Part shown: positions 25,001-33,265 of the stretch, piece by piece
Numbering within the stretch: the first letter of the stretch is position 1
How the letters are laid out: the number at the start of each line of letters is the position of its first letter
Source of the DNA: Nonomuraea rubra
GTDB taxonomy: Bacteria; Actinomycetota; Actinomycetes; Streptosporangiales; Streptosporangiaceae
Assembly (NCBI RefSeq): GCF_014207985.1
Contig: NZ_JACHMI010000001.1
Span: forward strand, 4,633,001 to 4,697,000
Direction of reading: 5' to 3'
Length of the DNA stretch: 64,000 nt
Notes under the pieces: generated by a model
Databases searched by the model: none
The model's input: only the letters and a program-made list of their open reading frames with translations
What the model was told of the DNA's origin: nothing
Position numbers and translations under genes: made by a program

Positions 25001-26271
25001 CTCACCTCCCCCGCCGTCTCGTCATCGTGGTCAGGGCCGACCCGGTCATCTGCGGCCATTCCGGCGAAGCGCGCAACCTCGCCGAGGTCGCGCTGACCCG
25101 CGGGTTCGCCGACGTACGGCTGCTGACCTGGCCCATCCCGGCGCTGCGGGCGGCGGGGCTGCCGCTCAAGCCGCTGGACCGGCTGCTGCCGTACAGCGAG
25201 GGGATCACCGTGGAACGGCCGGAGCCGGTCGGCGACTACCGGGTGCCCGACGGGCGCTACCAGGCCGGGCTCACCGGCCGGCTCGTCGAGCTGCTGGCCG
25301 AGCCGTACGCCACGGTCTGCCTGTCCATGTACCTGGCGCCGCACACGCCGGTCGTCGTGGACGCGGTCGCCGCCGCCCGCGCGGCCGGGTTCGCGCCCGG
25401 CGTGCGCACCGTCGCCAAGGCGGTCGGCTCCGACGTGACCAACGTGATCAGATCATGCCTGCGCGAGGGCCGGTTCGGCGCGGCGACCGTGCTGTTCACC
25501 ACGTTCCTGGCCAACGACGAGGTCGTCGCCGTCTCCGACTACACCAGGCAGGAGATCGTCGCCTCGGCCGAGCAGGTGGACGCGCGCTGCGGCACCGCCT
25601 TCGCCGAGCAGTGCCGGCGTCGCGTCACCGTCAGCTACCCGCCGATCGACGCCTCCGCCTTCCTCGACCTGGACCCGGCGTCGGTGCCGGACGCGCTGGC
25701 CCGGCGCGGCCTGGAGCGCGACGGGTACATCCTGTTCCTGTCGCGGGTGACCAAGGCGAAGGGGATCGACGACCTGCTCGCCGCCTACCGGCGGATGCGC
25801 TGCCGGTCGCGGGTGAAGCTGGTCGTCGCCGGCACCGGGCCCATGCTGGAGCAGGCGCGGGCCCTGGCCGCGGGCGGCGACCGCGTGGTCTTCCTCACCG
25901 ACGTGGACGACCGCGAGAAGGCGCTGCTCATGCGGGGCTGCGCGGCGTACGTGCTGCCCACCAAGCCCGAGCCCGACTTCGTCGAGACGTTCGGCATCGC
26001 GCTGGCCGAGAAGATGCTGGCCGGCGGCGGGCCCATCGTCACCACCCCGACGGGCGGCACGCTGGAGGCGGTCGGCGACACCGCCGTCATCGTCCCGCCC
26101 GGTGACGCCGCCGCGCTGGCGCAGGCCGTGGACCGGGTGGTCATGGAGCTGTCCGCCGGGGAGCGGCACGATCTGGAGGTGCGGGCCCGTACCCGGGCGA
26201 TGGCCTTCGACCGGGCCGCGGTGTTCGACGGGCTGTTCCCGCAGGAACCGACCGCGCTCGGCGCCGCCTGA
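24997..26271 (+). CDS. GT4-like (GT-B) glycosyltransferase
   Basis: Two Rossmann-like halves: residues about 5-200 (LVIVVRADPVICGHSGEARN, VCLSMYLAPHTPVVVDAV) and about 205-400 with ILFLSRVTKAKGIDDLLAAY, KLVVAGTGPMLEQAR, AAYVLPTKPEPDFVETFGIA and LAEKMLAGGGPIVTTPTGG. The ExFG-type donor-binding region (ETFGIALAEKML) is intact, so it should be an active retaining transferase using a nucleotide sugar. ATG 24997 has GGAGGA upstream and overlaps the GH92 stop (ATGA). No membrane segment. Pairing with a GH92 mannosidase suggests both act on the same mannose-containing compound; donor and acceptor are unknown. Confidence 0.88.
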   Translation: MTHLPRRLVIVVRADPVICGHSGEARNLAEVALTRGFADVRLLTWPIPALRAAGLPLKPLDRLLPYSEGITVERPEPVGDYRVPDGRYQAGLTGRLVELLAEPYATVCLSMYLAPHTPVVVDAVAAARAAGFAPGVRTVAKAVGSDVTNVIRSCLREGRFGAATVLFTTFLANDEVVAVSDYTRQEIVASAEQVDARCGTAFAEQCRRRVTVSYPPIDASAFLDLDPASVPDALARRGLERDGYILFLSRVTKAKGIDDLLAAYRRMRCRSRVKLVVAGTGPMLEQARALAAGGDRVVFLTDVDDREKALLMRGCAAYVLPTKPEPDFVETFGIALAEKMLAGGGPIVTTPTGGTLEAVGDTAVIVPPGDAAALAQAVDRVVMELSAGERHDLEVRARTRAMAFDRAAVFDGLFPQEPTALGAA

Positions 26272-26282
26272 CCGGACGGGCG

Positions 26283-26313
26283 GGAGCCGGTCGCGGGGCA
26301 TGCGGCCGGCTCC
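26283..26313. terminator. Bidirectional hairpin between convergent genes
   Basis: GGAGCCGG (26283-26290) and CCGGCTCC (26306-26313) form a perfect 8-bp stem in the 48-bp gap between the glycosyltransferase and the phytase-like gene, which converge. Confidence 0.6.
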
Positions 26314-26319
26314 GCTGGA

Positions 26320-28605
26320 TCAGCCGCGCAGGCCGGGCACGTCGATGACGATCACCTCGGTGTCGTCGGCCCTGCCGGGGATGCGGCCGTCGTTGCCCGG
26401 GAAGTTGTTGTCGTTGGCGACCACCACCCGGTCGCCGCCCAGCGGCAGCACCGACTCCACCGACTGCAGGGGGAAGGAGAACAGCGGCCCCACCCCGTAC
26501 TCGCCGGGTCTGGCGGGCGTGGAGACGCCCTTCGGGTCGGCGATGCGCAGCAGGTCCACGGCGGTACGGCGGGGCAGCACCCCGTCCTGCCCCGCGGCGT
26601 CGAGGTCGGTGACGACCAGCCGCTTGACCCGGGAGCTCGGCCCCATCTCGTTGTCCCGCTCGATCAGCATTAGCCGCCGGCCGTCGAGCACCGCCGCGTC
26701 GCCGACGAGCAGCCCGGGCTCGTCCGCCCGGAAGGTCCAGGTACGTCCGGTGTAGGCCGACTTGCGCACGTCGAACTCGTAGACCACGCGCCGCCGCTGG
26801 TCGGCGTCGCCGGTCCTGGCGCCCTCCAGGATCGGGTACAACGTCCAGCCGTCCGTGCTCGCCGCCACGGCCTCGAACCCGCGGCTGGCCGGCAGCGTCG
26901 GGCTCTCGCCGGCGGCCAGGTCGGGCGACTGCGGCGACTTGGTGCCGTCCGGCAGCGGGATCGGCGCCTGCAGCACCTTGCCGGTGCGGTCGGTCCGCAC
27001 CAGGTACGGCCCGAACTCCTCGCCGATCCACAGGTCGCCGCGCGCGTCCCAGGCCAGCGACTCGATGTCGAAGTCGGCCCCGGTCAGCAGCCGGTCGGCG
27101 GTGTCCTGGTTGACGATGGGGAACGGCACCTTGCGGTCAGGGTCGCGGAAACCGATGTGGGAGCGTACGCGGACCTCGCCGGAACGATTGTCCGGCTCGA
27201 TGACGTACGCGCGCAGCAGGAAGTCCGCCGAGTTGTTCTTCGCGCCGAACCCGTTGTCCGGCATGGCGAGCAGGCGGCTCGCGGAGCGGGAGCGCGGCGT
27301 GGCCGGGATCACGGCGGAGAAGCCGGGGATCGGCTGGCCGGCGAACGGCGGGGTGACCCCGTTGACGGTGGCCGGCGGGAGCTGCGTGCCCGACGTGGGG
27401 CCGGGCTGGTAGTCCGTCGCGGACAGCAGCGCCCGCCCCGTCAGCCTGGCCTCGTCCGGCAGGCGGACGCTCAGCGCGTACAGGCGGGTGGTCTGCGCCG
27501 CGTTGTTGTTGTCGTCGGAGACGAGGTAGAGCGTGCGGCGGTCACCGGACAGGCGTTCGCCCAGCGCCATGCCCTCGATGTTGTCCAGCAGCGGGTTCGG
27601 CTGCGGCTGCTCGGCGGTGGCCCCGGACGGCGGGCAGTCGACCAGGTCGGCGAGCAGCTGCTTGCCCACCCAGGAACGCTGGTCGGTGACGGTGGACAGG
27701 GACTCGGCGCCGGACACGTCGGCGGCGCCGGTGGCGGAGACCCGGTACACCCGCACGGTGTTGCCCACGCCGGAGGTGAAGCCACGTTCCAGGGACAGCA
27801 GCTGCCCGTCGGCGAGCGCCACCAGCTCGACGAGCCCGAGCCCCGGGTCGGTGCGGTAGGCGTGCTGGGCGGCGGGCGTGTACGCGCCGCCGGGCCCGGC
27901 CTCGTAGCGCAGGATCCGCTGCAGGCCGCGGCCCTCGGCGTCGCGGCCGTCGGCGGACAGCGGCCCCTCCATGCCGGCGTACAGCACGCGGCCGTCGGGC
28001 GTGGCGGCCAGCGCCTCGAACGTCTGGTTGGTCGCCGCCTGGCCGGCCGGGGCGACCCGGAACCGCTGCGGCACCTGCAGCTCGGCGACCTGGCGGCCGT
28101 CGGAGAGCCGGAAGCGCCTGATCGACGGCTCGGTTTCGGAACTGGCCAGCACGGTGCGGCCGCCGCGTTCCGCGACGAGCCCCTCGCCGTCGAAGTCGGC
28201 CCCCGTGTACGGCGTGCCGTCCGGCCGCCGCAGCGTCGTCATCCCGCGTACCTCGGCCGACAGGCGCCCGCCCCGGCCGGAGTCGAGGCCGAGGTCGTAC
28301 AGGCGGGCGGGGGTGGTGCCGGCGTTGTCGGCCAGCGCCAGGGCCCGCGACGAGCGGGTGAGCGCGAGGGCGGACAGCCCGCCGACGGGCGTGCCCTCGA
28401 ACGTCGTCTTGTCCAGGCTGTCGGTGAAGCCGAGCAGGGAGACGTCGGCCGAGCAGCGGGCGCCGGCCGGGGAACGCTCTGTCGTCACCACGCCGGCCGG
28501 GGAACGCTCTGACGTCACCGCGCCGGCCGCGGGGACGGCCGCGCCGAGCAGGGCGAGGGCCGCCGCGGCCGCGAGGGCCGGCGCGGCCCGCCGTGTGCTG
28601 CGCAC
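26320..28605 (-). CDS. Secreted esterase-like phytase-family protein
   Basis: A signal peptide (RRAAPALAAAAALALLGAA, cleaved near residue 29) is followed by a duplicated linker and two stretches of the esterase-like phytase beta-propeller fold. They include GADFDGEGLVAERGGRTVLA, SSETEPSIRRFRLSDGR, FEALAATPDGRVLYAGMEG, DFDIESLAWDARGDLWIGEE and NNFPGNDGRIPGRADDTEV. Family members are extracellular, and substrates are mostly unproven. I chose GTG 28605, which has CCGGAGG at good spacing; the frame stays open to 28833 without a better signal. 761 residues, longer than single-domain members. Divergent from the GH-A glycosidase gene across a promoter with two palindromes. Confidence 0.8.
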   Translation of the reverse strand: MRSTRRAAPALAAAAALALLGAAVPAAGAVTSERSPAGVVTTERSPAGARCSADVSLLGFTDSLDKTTFEGTPVGGLSALALTRSSRALALADNAGTTPARLYDLGLDSGRGGRLSAEVRGMTTLRRPDGTPYTGADFDGEGLVAERGGRTVLASSETEPSIRRFRLSDGRQVAELQVPQRFRVAPAGQAATNQTFEALAATPDGRVLYAGMEGPLSADGRDAEGRGLQRILRYEAGPGGAYTPAAQHAYRTDPGLGLVELVALADGQLLSLERGFTSGVGNTVRVYRVSATGAADVSGAESLSTVTDQRSWVGKQLLADLVDCPPSGATAEQPQPNPLLDNIEGMALGERLSGDRRTLYLVSDDNNNAAQTTRLYALSVRLPDEARLTGRALLSATDYQPGPTSGTQLPPATVNGVTPPFAGQPIPGFSAVIPATPRSRSASRLLAMPDNGFGAKNNSADFLLRAYVIEPDNRSGEVRVRSHIGFRDPDRKVPFPIVNQDTADRLLTGADFDIESLAWDARGDLWIGEEFGPYLVRTDRTGKVLQAPIPLPDGTKSPQSPDLAAGESPTLPASRGFEAVAASTDGWTLYPILEGARTGDADQRRRVVYEFDVRKSAYTGRTWTFRADEPGLLVGDAAVLDGRRLMLIERDNEMGPSSRVKRLVVTDLDAAGQDGVLPRRTAVDLLRIADPKGVSTPARPGEYGVGPLFSFPLQSVESVLPLGGDRVVVANDNNFPGNDGRIPGRADDTEVIVIDVPGLRG
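28461..28520 (-). repeat. 30-bp tandem duplication after the phytase-like signal peptide
   Basis: Units at 28461-28490 and 28491-28520 differ at a few positions and encode two S/T-ERSPAG repeats in the linker just after the signal peptide. The duplication is in frame. Confidence 0.8.
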
Positions 28606-28766
28606 AAGTACCTCCGGAGGTCTGAATGGCTTTCCGGATGATCGAAGCCCCCGCAGCCCGCCAGTGTAGAACCGGACCTCGAACTTCTCGTGAACAGCGG
28701 CTGTATCCGGATCGGTGCCAGGAACCTGCGCGTAACGATCCGGTGACGAGGGCTTCCGCCGCACTG

Positions 28767-28807
28767 TGTGACCGGTCACAGTAAGGCAAGCGTGTGACCG
28801 GTCACAC
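28767..28807. promoter_or_regulatory. Pair of TGTGACCGGTCACA palindromic operators
   Basis: TGTGACCGGTCACA occurs at 28767-28780 and again at 28793-28806, where the symmetry extends to 16 bp (28792-28807). The centres are 26 bp apart. They lie just upstream of the GH-A glycosidase ATG (28828). LacI-family operators in actinomycetes often look like this, but no LacI gene is in the window. Confidence 0.7.
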
Positions 28808-28827
28808 AAACCTGCGAGAGGACTCCC

Positions 28828-31413
28828 ATGCACCGACTCCGGCTGACCGGGCGAGCCGTCACCGTGGCCGCCGTCCTGGCGTTAGCCTCCTCGACCATGA
28901 CCCCCGCCCGTGCCGCGGCCGCCCCCGACGTGGTCGCCGTGGACTTCGCCCAGCGCACCGGGCCTGTCCACGGCGGCGCGACCGGCATGCTGTACGGCCT
29001 GTCGGACCCGGGCGTGCCCGGAGACTCCCTGCTCGCCGGCGCCCGGCCGCGTACCGTCGCGCAGAAGGCCCCCGACGGCGACCAGCACCCCAACGGCGAC
29101 GCGCTCGTGGTCGCGGACGGCTTCCTCGCCGCCGGCGGCGAGGAGATCGTCGTCTACATGCAGGACGTCTACAGCCGCTGGCCGTACGAGAACCTGGGCA
29201 TCGACGACTACCTCGCCAAGGTCGACACCATGGTGCGCAAGGTCGTCCGCGAGCGGCCGGCGGACAAGGACAGGTTCGTCTGGGTGCCGTTCAACGAGCC
29301 CGACTGGATCTGGTACCAGGACTGGGACGCGCTCAAGGAGAAGTTCTTCGGCGACTGGAAGGCCGTCGTCGAGCGCATCCGCTCCATCGACCCCCAGGCC
29401 AGGATCGTCGGCCCGAACGAGGCCCGGTACAACCCCGGCCGCCTGCGCGACTTCCTCACCTGGGCCAAGGGCGCCACCTGCGGCGGCGGCGACTGCCTGC
29501 CCGACATCATGGCCTGGCACGAGCTGTCGCGCGACAGCCTCGCCGGCTACCGCGGCCACCACGAGCACTACCGCGCCCTCGAACGCGAGCTGGGCATCGG
29601 CCCGCTGCCCGTCAACATCGACGAGTACGGCAACCGGCGCGACATGTCCGTCCCCGGCCAGCTGGTCCAGTGGATCTCCATGTTCGAGGACACCAAGGTC
29701 GACGCCGACATGGCGTACTGGACCTATGCCGGCAACCTCGACGACCACGCCGTGCGCACCCGCCAGGCCAACGGCGGCTGGTGGCTGCTCAAGTGGTACG
29801 CCGACCTGACAGGGGAGACCGTCAGGGCCACCCCGCCGCACCCGAACGTCCCCGACACCGTCCAGGCCGTCGCGGCCGTCGACGAGCCCGCGCGGCGCGG
29901 CACCGTCCTGGCCGGCGGCGGTGCCCAGCCCGTCCGCCTCGACGTCACCGGCCTCGACCCGGCACTCTTCGGCAGGCAGGTCGACGTCGTCGTGTCGAAG
30001 ACGACCTGGACAGGGTACGAGGGCGACGCGCTCAAGCCGCCCGTCGTCGCGGCGCGCCGCACCACCGCGCCCGGCGGGAAACTCCGCGTCGACCTTCCCG
30101 GAGGCGACGTCATGGCCGCCTACCGGGTGACCATCGTTCCGTCGAGCGGCCCGGCCCCCGCCATCGACGCGCCGTGGACGACGTCGATCGAGGCCGAGTC
30201 GGCCACCCTCGCCTCGGCCCAGGCCTACGACCAGGACACCACGGCCGACCCCCAGAAGTACGCCACCTCCGGCAAGCGCGACGTCGGCTCCATGAACCAG
30301 CCCGGCTCGGCCGTGACGTTTTCCGTCACCGTCCCGCGCGACGGCCGCTACCGTCTCGGCATCCACCACGGCACGAACAAGGTGCCCGGCAGGCACGCGC
30401 TGTTCGTCGACGGCGCCCTCGACCGGCTCGTGCAGTACTCGGCCACGCTCGGCTGGACCTACCGCGGCCGTACCGACGTCGAGATCGAGCTGACCGCCGG
30501 CACCCACCGGCTCTCCCTGCGCACCAGCGCCGACGGCACGACCCTGCTGCCCGGCAGCGACATCACCCTCGACAGGTTCGATCTCACCGAGATCACCGGG
30601 CCCGCGCGGGCGGCCTACCCGGCCGACGAGGCCCGGCTCTCCGGCGGCGCCCGGCTCACCCGCTCCGGCGCCGGTCCTGCCATCACCCTCGGCGGGGGCG
30701 CCCGCGCCACGTTCTTCGTCGCCGCCGGTCAGGACGGCTATCACGACCTGACCCTGTCGTACCGTTCCGGGCGGGCCGGCGACCTCGACGTGCGCATCGA
30801 CGGGCGCGCCGTTCCCGGCGTGCGGGCGGCCCGGCCCGGTGACGGCGCCTCGCGCGTCCGGGTCTACCTGCCCGCCGGGATCTCGAAGGTCGAGGTCGGC
30901 GGCTTCGCGGGCCTGCACCTGCGCGAGCTGGTCACCGTACGGGCGGGGCAGGCGGACGCGGCGGTGCACCGGGTCGAGGCCGAGCAGGCGCGCCTGTCCG
31001 GTGCGGCTCGCGTGGTGGGTGCCGGGGGTGCGTCCAACGCCTCCGCCGGCGCGTACGTGGGCGAGCTCGGCAACGGCGCCGCCAGCACGATCACCCTGGA
31101 CCGGCCCGCCGGGTTCGGGCCGGGGGAGTACGTGCTGGTGACGCATTACGCCAACGCCGACAGGAACACCGGGCACGCGTACAACACCGACGTCATCAGC
31201 CGGTTCCTCGACATCAGCGAGACCGGCGGCGGGACGGCGCGCGGCGTGTTCCGGCACAACTACGCCTGGGACAACTTCTGGCCCCAGGCCACCCCGCTCA
31301 CCCTCACCACCGCGGACGGCGCCCTCGTCCTCGGCAACGCGAGCGCCTTCGGGCCCAACGTCGATCGGCTGGAGCTGGCCCGGTTCGTCCTCGAAGTGGA
31401 CAACCGCGCCTAG
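28828..31413 (+). CDS. Secreted clan GH-A glycoside hydrolase (GH39-like) with carbohydrate-binding modules
   Basis: A signal peptide (residues 1-31) is followed by a TIM-barrel domain to about residue 340. It has the clan GH-A acid/base motif FVWVPFNEPDW (Glu157) and a nucleophile motif PVNIDEYGNRR (Glu266), about 110 residues apart as expected. A small beta domain follows. Then come about two or three beta-sandwich modules of CBM6/CBM35 type, seen in SIEAESATLASAQAYDQ, GSAVTFSVTVPRDGRYRLGI, ADEARLSGGARLTR and VEAEQARLSGAARVV. It would hydrolyse an extracellular polysaccharide. GH39 is the nearest family by motif; GH5 or GH79 relatives are possible. Two operators precede it and a 12-bp hairpin follows. 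Confidence 0.8.
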   Translation: MHRLRLTGRAVTVAAVLALASSTMTPARAAAAPDVVAVDFAQRTGPVHGGATGMLYGLSDPGVPGDSLLAGARPRTVAQKAPDGDQHPNGDALVVADGFLAAGGEEIVVYMQDVYSRWPYENLGIDDYLAKVDTMVRKVVRERPADKDRFVWVPFNEPDWIWYQDWDALKEKFFGDWKAVVERIRSIDPQARIVGPNEARYNPGRLRDFLTWAKGATCGGGDCLPDIMAWHELSRDSLAGYRGHHEHYRALERELGIGPLPVNIDEYGNRRDMSVPGQLVQWISMFEDTKVDADMAYWTYAGNLDDHAVRTRQANGGWWLLKWYADLTGETVRATPPHPNVPDTVQAVAAVDEPARRGTVLAGGGAQPVRLDVTGLDPALFGRQVDVVVSKTTWTGYEGDALKPPVVAARRTTAPGGKLRVDLPGGDVMAAYRVTIVPSSGPAPAIDAPWTTSIEAESATLASAQAYDQDTTADPQKYATSGKRDVGSMNQPGSAVTFSVTVPRDGRYRLGIHHGTNKVPGRHALFVDGALDRLVQYSATLGWTYRGRTDVEIELTAGTHRLSLRTSADGTTLLPGSDITLDRFDLTEITGPARAAYPADEARLSGGARLTRSGAGPAITLGGGARATFFVAAGQDGYHDLTLSYRSGRAGDLDVRIDGRAVPGVRAARPGDGASRVRVYLPAGISKVEVGGFAGLHLRELVTVRAGQADAAVHRVEAEQARLSGAARVVGAGGASNASAGAYVGELGNGAASTITLDRPAGFGPGEYVLVTHYANADRNTGHAYNTDVISRFLDISETGGGTARGVFRHNYAWDNFWPQATPLTLTTADGALVLGNASAFGPNVDRLELARFVLEVDNRA

Positions 31414-31418
31414 CCACG

Positions 31419-31458
31419 CCGCCGGGACGCGGCCCCCCGGCGGGCGGCGTCCCGGCGG
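31419..31458 (+). terminator. Strong hairpin after the GH-A glycosidase gene
   Basis: CCGCCGGGACGC (31419-31430) and GCGTCCCGGCGG (31447-31458) form a perfect 12-bp stem with a 16-nt loop, starting 6 bp after the stop. Confidence 0.7.
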
Positions 31459-31588
31459 GCCGTGCCGGGCGGCCGGCTTGCGTAGGCTGTGCTACCGAGA
31501 TGCCTCGCCGGCACGGCCGAGGACCCGCGGCGCCCTGTGGGGCGGGCCGTCGCGGGCTGCGCGACGTCCCCGGTGCGGTGAAGGAACG

Positions 31589-32233
31589 ATGACCAGCAGG
31601 ATGACCCGGGTCGAGCAGGTCAGCGCGACCCGGGAGGCGCTCCTGGCCGCCGCCGAGCGGCTGTTCGCCGAGCGCGGGGTGCACGCCGTCGGCAACCGCC
31701 AGATCAGCGAGGCCGCCGGCCAGGGCAACAACGCCGCCGTCACCTACCACTTCGGCGCCAAGGCCGACCTGATCCGCGCCATCGCCCGCAAGCACGCCGA
31801 GCAACTGGAGGGCACCCGCACCCGCATGATGGCGGGCATCGCCGGCTCCACCGACCTGCGCGACTGGGTCGCCTGCCTGGTCCGCCCGCTCACCGAGCAC
31901 CTGGAGAGCCTCGGCAGCCCCACCTGGTACGCCCGCTTCACCGCCCAGGTCATGGCCGACCCCGCGCTCAACGCCATCATGGTCGACGAGGCCCTGACCG
32001 CCGCCCCCGTGCTGCGGCTCTTCCGCCACGGCCTGGACCGGTGCCTGCCGGATCTGCCCGCCGGCGTCCGGGTCGAGCGCGGCATCATGGCCCGCCACCT
32101 GATCGTGCAGATGTGCGCCGAACGTGAACGGGCCCTGGCCGGCCACGGCGCCACCTTCCGCCCCACCTGGTCCGCCACCGCCGACGGCCTCATCGACGCG
32201 ATCGTCGCGATCTGGCGGGCACCCGTGTCATAG
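31589..32233 (+). CDS. TetR-family transcriptional regulator
   Basis: TetR helix-turn-helix at residues about 10-60 (REALLAAAERLFAERGVHAV, GNRQISEAAGQGNNAAVTYH, FGAKADLIRAI) and an all-helical C-terminal half. Start ATG 31589 has AAGGAA before it; the frame extends upstream but without conserved sequence. At 214 residues it is of ordinary length. It stands alone downstream of a terminator and 315 bp before another TetR gene, so its target is not evident. Confidence 0.88.
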   Translation: MTSRMTRVEQVSATREALLAAAERLFAERGVHAVGNRQISEAAGQGNNAAVTYHFGAKADLIRAIARKHAEQLEGTRTRMMAGIAGSTDLRDWVACLVRPLTEHLESLGSPTWYARFTAQVMADPALNAIMVDEALTAAPVLRLFRHGLDRCLPDLPAGVRVERGIMARHLIVQMCAERERALAGHGATFRPTWSATADGLIDAIVAIWRAPVS

Positions 32234-32548
32234 AACCGCATCCGGCGGCTGGGCCACGACCACGCCCGGCCTCTGCCGGATCACCAGCTCAGACGCCGGT
32301 CCGGGCTTCGGCCTTCTCGTCACAGGGGTGCTCGACGGGGTTCTGGCCGCAGCCTACGCCCTGCGCCGGGCCACGCAGCCCGCGGTCGCCGTCGTTCCAT
32401 CCCCACCCCCGCTCCCCGCCGGGAAGCCATGACGAAGGGCGTGCAGGACGACGCCCGCGCCGAAAGCGACAGCACATCGCCAGGACCCGGCACGCGAGCG
32501 CCGGACCGCGCGGTCGGGGCGGTTCGCGGCGCGTGAGATGCTGCGGGG
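32234..32548. other. 315-bp gap between two TetR genes
   Basis: No convincing gene. One plus-strand frame gives GFGLLVTGVLDGVLAAAYAL (about 32293-32352), which resembles part of a membrane helix and may be a relic, but it has no start. The promoter of the next TetR gene must lie near the end of this gap. Confidence 0.4.
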
Positions 32549-33178
32549 ATGAGCACGACTGAACATGCCGAACCGGCCCCCCGCCGCAGGCGGGGCCGTC
32601 CAGGCCATGACCAGTCGGCGATCCTGCGCGCCGCCGTCGAGCTGTTCAACCGGCGTGGGTACGACGCCACGAGCATGGGCGACCTGGCCAAGGAGCTCGG
32701 CCTGACCAAGCCGGCCATCTACCACCACGTCACCAGCAAGGAGCAGCTGCTCGGCCAGGCGCTCGACGACGCGCTCGACGAGCTCACCTCCGTCGTGACC
32801 GAGGCGTCGCGCGAGCAGCCGGGGGCCGGTGCCTACCAGCGGCTGCGCGAAGTGGTGCGGCGCAGCGTGGAGGTGCTGGTCGCGCACCAGCCGTCCGTCA
32901 CGCTCCTGCTGCGGGTGCGCGGCAACAGCGAGATCGAGCTGGCCGCGCTGGAACGGCGGCGCTGGCTCGACGACCGGCTGGCCGCGCTCGTCGCGGACGC
33001 CGTCGCCGAGGGCGCGCTGCGCGACGACGTGCCGCCCGCGCTGGTGAGCCGGCTGCTGTTCGGCATGGTGAACTCGCTGGTGGAGTGGTACCGGCCGGAC
33101 GGCGCGTACGACCAGGCGATGGTGGCCGACGCGATCACCTCCATCGCCTTCGACGGCCTCGCCCGCCACGAGGCCTGA
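32549..33178 (+). CDS. TetR-family regulator, probable phenylacetate regulator (PaaR-like)
   Basis: An Arg-rich N-terminus (PRRRRGRPGH) precedes a TetR helix-turn-helix (ILRAAVELFNRRGYDATSMG, DLAKELGLTKPAIYHHVTSK) and a helical ligand domain with RSVEVLVAHQPSVTLLLRVRG. It converges with the paa gene cluster. In actinomycetes TetR-type PaaR proteins repress such clusters and respond to phenylacetyl-CoA. A TetR-like palindrome at 40130-40151, between paaA and paaZ, is the likely target. The link is inferred from position. Its last codons are part of a triplicated 33-bp unit. Confidence 0.8.
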   Translation: MSTTEHAEPAPRRRRGRPGHDQSAILRAAVELFNRRGYDATSMGDLAKELGLTKPAIYHHVTSKEQLLGQALDDALDELTSVVTEASREQPGAGAYQRLREVVRRSVEVLVAHQPSVTLLLRVRGNSEIELAALERRRWLDDRLAALVADAVAEGALRDDVPPALVSRLLFGMVNSLVEWYRPDGAYDQAMVADAITSIAFDGLARHEA

Positions 33179-33248
33179 GCCGCCCCGGGTCCCGGTAGTC
33201 ACGAGGCCTGAGCCGAACCGGGCCCCGACCGTCACAAGGCCTGAGCCG
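33167..33248 (+). repeat. Three 33-bp repeats across the stop codon of the PaaR-like gene
   Basis: CACGAGGCCTGAGCCG lies at 33167-33182 (containing the gene's TGA) and 33200-33215, with CACAAGGCCTGAGCCG at 33233-33248. The period is exactly 33 bp, and the gap to the convergent dehydrogenase consists mostly of this repeat. Confidence 0.8.
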
Positions 33249-33265
33249 AACCGGCCCGGGCTGGA

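Noticed and set aside
32234..32432. Possible membrane-helix relic between the two TetR genes
   Set aside because: Only about 30 plausible residues, no start, and cannot be tied to any family.
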